This document shows positions 10,077-19,489 of a DNA stretch of 50,558 bases, piece by piece. Under the pieces are notes generated by a model, which was not told the DNA's origin, did not search any database, and worked only from the letters and a program-made list of their open reading frames with translations. Where the stretch lies: NCBI GenBank assembly GCA_025201765.1, contig MU623532.1, positions 1 to 50,558 on the forward strand, read 5' to 3'. A program made the position numbers and the translations under genes. Source of the stretch: Daldinia sp. FL1419. Taxonomy: Eukaryota > Ascomycota > Sordariomycetes > Xylariales > Hypoxylaceae. Every line of letters begins with the position of its first letter. Within the stretch, counting starts at the first letter, position 1.

Positions 10077-12502
10077 GGGGGGGAGATGCCTTGCAATACT
10101 AGCTCAAACGTTCAACACGGGCGAGCAAATAGGGTTACTCGTAGGATGCTCTTGGTCAGCAAGAGCTAGGCGCTTTTTTTCAAGGGGGGAGGGAGAGGAT
10201 CCCATCATCACTGCAAAAGTGTCTTCAGGATTTGCTATGGCATATAGCAACTTTCAATAAATTCAAGATTAAAATCAAATCTACGATATGCTTCGTTTTT
10301 GTTACGACTATCCCAAGGAGTTTACTAGGGGCGAATTCAAGATGCCCTAGTGTTTTTGGGCTTCTAATCCTAAAAATTATAAAACACTGCTTATCTTAAT
10401 AACCGATCTGGAATTACCCTTGTCTTTTTGAGATAAATTTATAAATATTAGTATTCAGCATAGTTTACTTCAAGGCCCTTGGAACCTGCCGATGCCCAAG
10501 TACCTAGTCACATAATATACCGACCACGAATATGCCTCACGACAAATCGGAAATTAATAAAATAAGCTAAGCAGATGAGAAAATTTGGAGTATAGGGGTA
10601 CTCCGATGTGACACAACCGAGTATTCCGGGATCTCTAGCAAGCAAAAGCGGGAAGACCCGACCCCACTTCACGATGGGAGGATCCGGGAGACGTAGAATC
10701 CAACGCCAAGGACCGCGGTGCTGGCTAAACCAACCAATAATACTTCCCGTCCCTCTCTCGTAATATTAAACGTCCTTCGGGAATCGTCAAGATTCATCAT
10801 ACCTACGTGATCACGGAAAATATAGTAAACTGATTAAGCAAATCTATCCAACCTAAACTTCATATTATAACAAGCTTTTTTCACGTGTGTATTCCCACCC
10901 AGGCGGATGAGTGAGTACCTATACATAGGTTCGACTCTGATTAGTACTAGCAGTTTCTCGCCTATCTGCTTAATTTGTATAAGCCGGGAAAGCCTTTTTC
11001 TTGCAGAGATTCAGATATAGCTCACGAAACTACTTTCAAAGGTAGTACATATCAGAAGACATGATCATGACTAGGGCGCATAACATTCAAGTGGCTACGA
11101 CAGGGTTTTCCAGTATCCAATAACAACTTGCAACATTTTACATCCGAGTTCGCCTTGTCTTGGCTAGATATCATTTAATACCTAACCGCAGTTTGTAGTC
11201 TAGATGCTCCAAGGATTCGGAGTGATTGTGAATGGCCTCGACAGTCTACTTTAAGAGAACTAGCACTGTATGACGATTCTAATACACTAGATTTTAAAAT
11301 AGGATAATAAATGAGATAACCCATAAGTAGCCAAAGAATCACAATGCCGAGAAGGCTCGAGTAATGTCATATCAAAGTTCGGAGCTGGGTGTCGTAAATG
11401 TCGACGCCACCCAGACTGTCAACACTTTTTCACGGGACGTCGGCGATATTCAAACGCTTAGATAACAGCTGCAATCGAGCGAATTATAATTTCTCAACAC
11501 CTGGAGTCATATGAATAGGGGTAGTATGAGGTCATCCCCCAGATGAGGGCTTGTTAGCTTTTCCGGTGACGTATAATTTCCCAATCTGGCGACGGTGTCT
11601 GGGAGAATTCTCGTTACCGCCGATAGGTAACCTCTCCACGGCAATGACTGGTAGGATCTTAATCCATTAAAGCAGCAGGAAATCGACAAATCAGGGAAGG
11701 GAAGTAACGTCTATCGATGGGAACATCCGATATTTCGATCTCGAAAAAACCCAAACGGTTTCGAGTAGCCAGCGCAGCGGTACAGATACGAGTACCACGT
11801 CTGATGTCAGATTCATATGTCATGCCGTCCCGGGATGAACGCAAGCGTAAAGCTGGATTGCTCAATCTGCGGTGGTGGGAGTTACACAATGAAGAGTCGA
11901 CTCCGGACCTACTCAGGGGGTCATGATTCGCCTCGAGTTTCGTCATCACGTGGGATCGCCGGGGACGAGTGAGGTCAGCTTTCACCGCAAAGGTTCGGGA
12001 AGGGTTTACTTAGCGACTTCTAGTGGCGAGGAGGGTCGATTCGAGAACTCTGTCAAATCCCTGCTACTCCATATGGATAGATGCAGCCTATCTCTTTCTT
12101 CCCGACGTGAAATCTAAGGGTAATATGTGGGGATCTGATGCGTGGTAGGCAGAGCCTCGTCCAGCACACTGACTAGCTGGATCGAGAAAGAATAGATCTG
12201 TGTACGTGTCCGAAGTATAGGAAACTAAAGAGATAAGCTCATGTGTTGGTACAGTACAGTAGAAATCGGCGACGACATTGTTCGGTTGAATTCGTAGCTG
12301 ACATCATAAGGCTTGACTGTTCACAGGCCTGACAGGGGGGGGCCATATCGAAAGGCACGGACCAATTCTGTCCTCGCAAGGACCGGCGACCAGGGGCAAA
12401 CAGAAGGTTGACAACTGACAAGATCTCTTTTTACACCTGATCAACCAAGCCTCCTATGTATCTATTATTACCATCATGCGCTACGTAGCACAATTGTTCG
12501 TA

Positions 12503-12530
12503 TTACAAGATTACAAGATCACAAGATTAC
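12503..12530. repeat. Short tandem repeat, ACAAGATT-type units
   Basis: Roughly three consecutive copies of a 9-10 nt unit (TTACAAGAT / CACAAGAT) in the gene-poor region. No functional evidence. Confidence 0.5.
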
Positions 12531-14684
12531 CACCCGGCGGACGTCACCGCTGTGTTTGCCCAATTACATACTATGTAGACTTACATACCAAGCATACGCA
12601 TACATAGGAACATAACATAGGGTAGTTATAGAAAGAGAAGCTAGCCTATCATGTTCTCTCTTGTGTCTGGATGGGTCTTTTCGAGGGATCGAGACAATTC
12701 GCCTACAACCACCCTTTAACCGGTATCGGTAACCAGTAGGCAGATCAGCGATTCCCCTTGGACCCCTATTTTGCTTTCGAGGCTAATCGGTTTTTGCTTT
12801 TCTGCCTATCCATAGCAGCTGCCATAGGCAAAGCAAGCGAGTGTGTCGTTGACTTGACGTGCATCCTGCTTGGCTCGGATCTAATCCTAGCATTGCAGTG
12901 CATACCTATACCGCATCCATTAGTACCCGGAAAGTCGCAGATTTCCCAATTGCAGCCCTTCCTTTTCCCTTCACGTACTACCCAAAAACTGAGCCCAAGC
13001 TTCCATACTTACTTTTTAACATACCACAGTACCACTTCGCCTGCGCGTCCCCTACGTGCAACGGAGAATCCTGGACTCTCATCTGCTCCTCTGCTCCTTT
13101 GCTCTCAGACACGTTTACTTACTAGTTGACTAGCTCGATATGCGTAAGACATGCATTGCCAATTGCTGCTCGGAAAGTATACTTAATAAAATACCAAGAA
13201 TAGCACTCTCGGGGGCAGAATACTTCACACACCTGGGTTACTGGATTTTGGGATTTTTGCCTCGTGCCTTTTGATAATCTTTGTGCTCATCGATTCGCAC
13301 TAACGGCATTAAGAGTTGGTATCGAATCGACGACGTATTGTAGAATCCGGGAAATCCCCCAAGCCTACGTCTGTTTGGTACTCGAGGTTGTTCCCTCGAA
13401 AGGTTGAGGTACCTGCTTTACCTGCTTTGCTTTTTTCGTATGATGTATTCTCGTGTAACTTGATAGAATGACCCTTACTACGGATGGGTAACAGGAGTCG
13501 TACAAGTCTTTTTCTCGAGACCCTTGTTTTTAGAGACAACCGGAAACGCAAATGCAAACAAACATGTTTGTGGCTTTCCGGCGGGATTTTTCCCTATTCG
13601 CATTTGGAATGGGTCCTATTTGGACGAAAAAAAAAAGGTACTTGTTCCCCCCAGGTAGATTTACGCAAGGAGGTACACATGCTTGCACATGTAATGAGTT
13701 GCTATTTTTCGATGTTGACTTTCGATGTTGAGGGTCTTATAGGTTGGTACTTAGGTACTTGGTAATTTAATTTATGTTGCAATTGATATTTCTGAAAATA
13801 CATGTTTCCTTGTAACTGTAGTTACCGAAGAATGTGGGTATCCTGGTTCCCTGCACGTGCTTATTACCCTTCGCCGAAATCTTAATGACAGTAGCGTTAT
13901 GACGTCACGCTAATACGTATTAGTCCTGTAAAAGCTTGGCAACTTTTATTATTATTTGTTTTTCTGTATTTATTGACATCTTCAACGCAAATCCATTTAT
14001 TAAACGATGAATATTAAAATGGGATCGAAAATTTCCGCTATGCAGAAGGGAATGAAAAAAAACAACTTCCCACTAAAACCGAAAATAAATTAGAACTATT
14101 ACATACACCAACAAGCTGGGATCATGATTGTAATACGTACATAAACAAATCCACCGCATACACCCACGTCGTCGCTAGTGCATGTCTTTCCGTCCCGGCC
14201 TCCACTCCACCTCGGTATAGCAGATGATTTCTATGGCCAATAGAATAACATATGCGATGACTTCAAAAGTGACCTCAAAGGTCGAGACAAGATCGCCAGG
14301 GTCTTTCCAAATCGTCTACGGTGGAGTCATCTTATAGACTTCATCATGGGGTGGGGGGGAAAAGGAAAAAAAGGGAAGACATGGGGGGAAAGAGTGTAGT
14401 GGAGAGAGAGTCAGAGACAAAATAATTTCCCCTCCGTCTTTCTTTATGTCTTCACCCATTAGCGGCTGACCGAATGCAGAATGACATGCCATTTTTCCCA
14501 TCTAAAATGCACGATACCCCTTTCCGCCGTGTCCGCCTCCCAATTCGATGGTGTGGTGCTTATTAGTATTGTACATCCTAGAGGCTTATGGGGAGGGGGG
14601 GGGTTATTGGGGGTATGGCTGTTATGGGCTGGGTTTATGGGCTAGTATGATCAATTAACTTAATCAACTACGTAGTAACGGGTC

Positions 14685-14717
14685 TGCAAGTCTGGTGCAA
14701 GTCTGGTGCAAGTCTGG
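14685..14717. repeat. Three perfect copies of an 11-nt unit
   Basis: TGCAAGTCTGG occurs three times head to tail without mismatch (14685, 14696, 14707). It lies in non-coding DNA; a replication-slippage minisatellite seed is the simplest reading. Confidence 0.8.
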
Positions 14718-15143
14718 AGACTTTGGAGGGGACAATGCATCATCAGCCTTGTTCGTGGCGAAAGTCTAATGGCCCTGGCTCGGTCATTGGCTTGTCGCCT
14801 CTCACTTACGCCATAGCCTGCAGGCTTGGTTTCCCATCCCGGCACTAAAACGGCGTCCCTACATGTCGATCAACCTAAGATTGAACCTCTCATATCTCTG
14901 TTTGTACTATAGTACATCACTACGTCTCTGCTTGTATGGATGTACCTAAGTATGCCTGGTACCTAGGTATGCAGTAAGGGTGCTGGGGTGGTGGACTTTA
15001 TGGGCTGTCTGGGCTTGTCCGGGCTGTCTGGTGGCAGTAAACAACCCCCAAGCTACCTTCTGACTAGTCTATTCCACAGCCAGCCCCAATAATAACCCTC
15101 TTCCTTTCAAAAAGGTTTTCTACCTATGTAGGTTAGATAGATT

Positions 15144-15200
15144 CTTTAGTCCTCTAGTCCTCTAGTCCTTTAGTCTCTAGTCCCGTCCCTAGTCCCCTAG
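15144..15200. repeat. Degenerate CTAGTCCT repeat cluster
   Basis: Repeated CTAGTCCT / TTAGTCTC / CTAGTCCC words, about six to seven units, upstream of the TATA box of the small gene. It may be simple slippage; a regulatory role is not shown. Confidence 0.55.
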
Positions 15201-15277
15201 CAGCGTTGCCCTCTGAGGTCACGGCCCGCTCTAGTTCAATTCTTCATATCCCCTCTTTTCTCATCTTCATCCTTACA

Positions 15278-15284
15278 TATAAAA
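15278..15284 (+). promoter_or_regulatory. TATA box, putative promoter of the small gene at 15493
   Basis: TATAAAA is preceded by a strongly pyrimidine-rich stretch (15240-15275) and followed by a roughly 200-nt leader to the ATG at 15493. This core promoter is a main reason to believe the small frame is expressed. Confidence 0.45.
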
Positions 15285-15492
15285 CCTCAAGAACTCACGT
15301 TTTCATTCTCTTGATGCTACGATCTAACGATATCGATCACACAAGATTCCCAATCCATCTATATATCTGAACTTACACGAACTGGCTTCAGTCTTTTCCA
15401 CCAAACCATCAAATCATTTCTACGTCATATTCAGGCCGGCTTGACACTACAATTCATCCATTGGACCATCATCATCGCCAATTTTACACATA

Positions 15493-15729
15493 ATGTCCGC
15501 TCGGGGTTCATACACTATCGCTATGCCATCTTCCATCCCCCCACCTGTAGATCTGGCGAGCTATTCCCGGTCAATGCATCTACATACCAAGAGGCAAATG
15601 GAGGCAGCGAATATGCCCACAAGCCGGCGGAGTAACCGGTCGTCGCGTACCCACGTCCCCGGTCTACCCAACGGTACTTCGGGTGCTTCGTCATCAAGGA
15701 GTCCGGACGAAGTCGAGTATCACGATTGA
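15493..15729 (+). CDS. Small basic hypothetical protein, 78 aa
   Basis: A 78-codon frame. The start context has A at -3 and a promoter-like region lies upstream. The protein begins MSARGSYTIAMPSS, has a compact central block PPVDLASYSRSMHLHTKRQ followed by MEAANM, then a Ser/Arg/Pro-rich, probably disordered tail ending in acidic DEVEYHD. No signal peptide, membrane helix or catalytic motif is visible. The central block reads like a conserved helical motif, and I have a faint memory of similar small proteins in Sordariomycetes, but cannot name a family. An overlapping frame at 15441-15635 is less protein-like. Function unknown. Confidence 0.5.
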   Translation: MSARGSYTIAMPSSIPPPVDLASYSRSMHLHTKRQMEAANMPTSRRSNRSSRTHVPGLPNGTSGASSSRSPDEVEYHD

Positions 15730-15767
15730 TGAGATGTACGATATAATACGCGGGTTCTTTTTCTTAT

Positions 15768-15801
15768 ACATACATACATACACACACACACACAACACAC
15801 G
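15768..15801. repeat. TACA/CA microsatellite
   Basis: Consecutive TACA units run into CA units, just downstream of the small gene and probably in its 3' UTR. Confidence 0.7.
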
Positions 15802-16443
15802 TACACGAACAATGTCTGAAAATACACACATTTTTGAAGACATCGGCGGCGGGGGACCAAAATTTTTTTAACAAGAAACACGAATCGGCTCAGCTCCATC
15901 GAGTTGTTTGGTAGCCTGCTATGAAACTTGTGGTGAGGCGTTCCGGATTCTAATAGGGATGCGAATACACACGCATCATCGGAGAGGGAATCCTTGCATA
16001 GCCCACCAGCGTGAAAGGATTCACGACGTACAGCCCGACCGGCGCCCGCGAGGGGAAAACGCGCAGGTCACGGGCTGTAGAAGGGGGAGGAGTTTATTTT
16101 TTTAAAAAAACATGGGAAAGCGATTTAGGAACGTGGAGTTGTGTTTCTTGGAACCAGCAAAGCAAAGTAAAGGAAGTTGGTTTTTTTTTCTCCCCCCCGA
16201 GGGCGAGGGTGTCTCAGGCAACAAAGTCGTCGGGCGATTGTTGTTCTTGTTGATGTTGTTGTTAGTCGTGGTTAATCAGCTAGGCAGCAGATGAGGACCA
16301 CTAAGCGACCGTGATAGACGAGTCGTACGAGAACACGAATCTGATTGATGATCTCCCCGGATGTCCGGGATGATCACGAATATCCATTCTCAAATACTTT
16401 CTGTCTTTTTTTCTTCCGCCGTTGCGTTGTGCTTGACGTGTGC

Positions 16444-16465
16444 TGTCGTGTCGTGTCGTGTCGTG
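16444..16465. repeat. GTCGT pentanucleotide repeat
   Basis: About four consecutive GTCGT units in non-coding DNA. Confidence 0.7.
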
Positions 16466-17178
16466 ACGAATTTTTGACCGCTCTTATATTTCATGTTGTG
16501 ATGCTTGCCTATGGGCCAATTGCTTTCCGTCTTACGGGTTTCCGTTCTGCTACTACTTTAAATTTCGTCTGTCATACTTTATTTCATTTAATTGCCGTGC
16601 TGGAATTTCATTTGTTGGCGAGATTTGTTCCGAATCTGAATACTACGAGGTGAAAGACCATCATACACCACTATAGCATATCTAATACCTAAATCGATGA
16701 AATTACATTTACGCATCCTAGAATCCCAGTTCCTGACTTAAAGTACTCAATCTTGAGCGAAATAATGGTCGATTCTTTCTTTAGATAGCGGAACCCGACA
16801 GATCAATGCGGGACGCGGGATACGATGTCGATCTTTACACGTCCCTGGTAGCCCGGGGTGGGAATGTCGGTAAGATATGTCGAAGCACATCACGTTGTCT
16901 ATTGATAACCACGGTTGGGGACTCCTCATGGGATTGCGATGCTTTTCATTCGTCTCTGGGCGAATGCCAGTCGGGTTGGACGGGACAGGGGTTTGATGGT
17001 GACGGAGACTTCTCCATCATTCATATAGTAAAAGTTGGTTGATCCTCGCGGCTTGCGATAGAGACGGCAAAGCAGAAATATAATTGGGGCACGGTTTAAA
17101 CAGTTATCTGCATTATTGAACGGAGTCTGGGCCTCGCGTTGCCATTCATAAACCGGTCACCGGTCTAATATCTGTCGT

Positions 17179-17213
17179 TATGCTATGCTGTGCTATGCTA
17201 TATTATGCTATTA
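17179..17213. repeat. GCTAT-rich short repeat
   Basis: Repeated TGCTATGC / TGTGCTATGC words shortly downstream of the minus-strand YJU2-like stop codon. Confidence 0.55.
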
Positions 17214-17254
17214 CGTTCATCCGAGCCATCGCAATTATTGCAATCTCGGCGTGA

Positions 17255-18612
17255 CTATACAAGAGGGGTCTTTTTCTTGATGCCAAGTGCCGCAGAGTGA
17301 TCTTTCTTCTTTTTCACTACCCGCTTGAATGATGGTGCTATGTCTTTGGATGGTGGTGCACTCGACGACGATACTGACGCTGTCGCCGGTTGGGCCTGAG
17401 GGGTACTGCTGCTGCTACCGCTACTTCCAGGCCCAAGTGCCGGTGTCGATGCGGACGCCACGTCATCTTCGGTCTCCTCTTCAATAACATCTTCCGTCAT
17501 CTTATCGACCTGTCTCGCGAACTCAAAGGCCCTTCTCGCCGCCTCCGCGTCTTCCTTCTCTTGCCGCTCGGCTTCGGTGTCGACGGGCAGTGCAACACCC
17601 ACCTCTACGCCTTCTTGGTTCGCGCGTTCTAGTCGGGCATTCCTCGTGCGGATCTCGTCTAGTGCGTCTGCAACTGCCATCTCACGCTTCGCGTCGACGG
17701 TCTTAGCTTCAAGCTCCACCATAGCATTTCGCTCCTCTTCTTCCTTCTCTAACCTATCCAACCGCTCTTCGTCCGTCTCATCGCGTCCTATCCGCCACGG
17801 CTCCGTGCTCCGCTTTGCTCCACTCTCGCAGGCCTGTAATTAGGTCAGAAGACGAATTTCATTCGTAGTGTTACGTTAAGAGGGCATTGAGTCTGGAACA
17901 TACATAGTCTTGATTTTTGGGGTCTGTCTTGAATGTGATTTGTCCGCTGCACCTCGTACATCGGATGTAGAATCCTGTCTCGTATTAATATCATGTGCAG
18001 ATACTACCCTGCTCGTAGGTAAGGGGGAAAACAAGTTTTAACGTACTGCCGAGTACGTTAGCTTTATCAGGGATAGTAAGACGTAAGTAAGTTAAAGATG
18101 TTTAACGTACCTGAAGATCTGAATGCCCAAATATTTCTCATCTAGCGGTGTCTCTTTTCGCGCGTTGAACTAGTTTGTATATTAGCAAGGGTATCGTTTA
18201 TATGGAAGGTATCCTAGGGCTGGACTCGTACCTTTCTACCTTTGTATATATATTCTCCGCATGTTGTACATTTCATAGAACTACTCTATGTTAATACCAA
18301 AGTCATTCCAAGGCGACACCCACGAAGAATAGAACGTACTATAAACAAATTAGCTTCTATATTGTATAAAATAATTTTAAAAACAGGGGTCCACGTACCA
18401 ATGGTGCTGCAAGGCGGACGGTCTGAACTTTCGGTCCAGCATTTTTGGGTCCCTTAACCCTTTTGATTTGACTTGGGTCAAAGTCAGGGGGATAGTATTT
18501 GGCTGCACGTAGTTAGTATTAAAAGTTGGCGGACAATAGTTCTTCTCGAAGATTGAAGGTGAGATAGAACAACCATTAGGGAAAACATACTAAGAACTTT
18601 GCGTTCAGACAT
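17255..18612 (-). CDS. YJU2: YJU2/CWC16 (CCDC94) pre-mRNA splicing factor, 5' reading frame apparently interrupted
   Basis: Yju2/Cwf16 is an NTC-associated factor needed at the first catalytic step of splicing. Blocks on the minus strand, in order: 18591-18612 (MSERKVL), 18399-18503 (KYYPPDF, then DPSQIKRVKGPKNAGPK and VQTVRL), 18232-18280 (SMKCTTCGEYIYKGRK), 18111-18169 (FNARKETPLDEKYLGIQI), 17904-17973 (FYIRCTRCSGQITFKTD) and 17255-17833 (from ACESGAKRSTEPWR to the Lys-rich end GIKKKTPLV). The two CxxC zinc pairs are present. The last exon has coiled-coil Glu/Arg-rich, Ser-rich and basic tails as in the family. However, block 2 carries one extra T in a T4 run (18480-18483) that turns FDPS into a stop. 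The junctions of blocks 2/3 and 4/5 are also one base off for standard GT-AG splicing, unless small extra peptides are accepted. Either sequence errors or a decaying copy would explain this. Confidence 0.75.
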
Positions 18613-19489
18613 ATTTTCCTACTCTTTAGGATGATTAAAGATGTAAAAATTTGCGGGGCTTTTCTTTTCCCACAACGGCGCTGATGAGACGCGTTCTATG
18701 GCGATGAGTTGAAGACGTGAATAATGTTAAGGCGATAAGATACGAGTTGTAATGTTGTAGCGAGTTGATTGGTACATCTCTAATGAATCTAGTGGATCGC
18801 TTCTAAAGTTGGAATGAAGTGGGGTTTGTGGCGCTAGTCACGTGGAAGCTCAGCCTCATTTGCCTTATTTATCTGTCACACGCACCTCAAAAGACTGCGG
18901 CTGAAGTCGGGGCTTTCAAAAAAGATACGTTCGGTACTTTGGAGATTTGATCCACTTCCCCGTGCGGGTATGATGCATGCCAAGATCTCATAAAGTGGGT
19001 CTCATCTAGGTATAAGTCGAAGCCTCGTCGTCGGGACAATTCCTTCGGGTAGATATGAAATGATTGAATCTAGCCTCTGGCCCCCTGCGCTACACCAAAT
19101 TTGGTTTCGGCTGAATGGGGCTGGCCAGGCATGCCCCGTCATACTAGGTCATAAATTTTGGCAGGATCTGAAGAAACGACTTGTCATCGGCGGCGCTGGA
19201 AAAGGTCGAATTATGATGCCTTTTAAACCTGCTACGTAGAATTCGTCAATGTTGCGGACCGATCCCAGGACAACGTCGCTGGGGACTCTGCTAGAGATCC
19301 TACGATGTTACCTAGGAGGTGCCTACGCTAGGGCTTAATGGTTCTTTACGCAAGCTAGCAGTTAATTTAATTTTCAGTGGTTAGAATTTAGAAAATGAAA
19401 ACGTACGCGAACATCATGGACTGTTTAATTAAGCTTCTCCCACCGCTGGTAGTGATGGAGCTTGCCACTAGGTTAGGTACGTAGTAGAT
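18613..19489. other. Intergenic region, YJU2-like promoter and GCP5 3' flank
   Basis: About 0.9 kb, no coding frame or RNA gene recognised. It contains a CACGTG E-box at about 18840. Confidence 0.55.

Larger units (their letters stand above)
10077..15492. other. 5.4-kb gene-poor region of normal base composition
   Basis: No gene could be supported. Many frames of 60-120 codons occur on both strands (largest about 12758-13129 plus and 11659-11985 minus), but they overlap one another, lack family motifs and cannot be extended by plausible splicing. It is not AT-depleted of C or G like the right-hand block, so it is not obviously RIP-treated. It contains short tandem repeats near 12505-12530, 14685-14717 and 15144-15200, a G8 run near 14600 and scattered CCTAGGTA words. 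The last few hundred bases are pyrimidine-rich and act as the upstream region of the small gene at 15493. Confidence 0.55.
15730..17254. other. Intergenic / possible 3' UTR region with simple repeats
   Basis: About 1.5 kb between the small gene and the convergent YJU2-like gene. It includes a TACA/CA microsatellite right after the small gene, a GTCGT run and a GCTAT-rich run. Frames such as 16345-16653 are Phe/Val-rich and featureless. No gene is supported. Confidence 0.55.

Noticed and set aside
11659..11985. 108-codon minus frame and overlapping 69-codon plus frame
   Set aside because: No motif, no splice extension, mutually overlapping on both strands; no evidence of coding.
12758..13129. 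122-codon plus frame in the gene desert
   Set aside because: Hydrophobic start followed by Ser/Pro/Thr-rich sequence from a pyrimidine-rich tract; a second overlapping frame is equally open. Likely promoter-like DNA.
16345..16653. 102-codon Phe/Leu/Val-rich plus frame
   Set aside because: Contains the GTCGT microsatellite and has no recognisable membrane topology or homologue; probably UTR or intergenic DNA.
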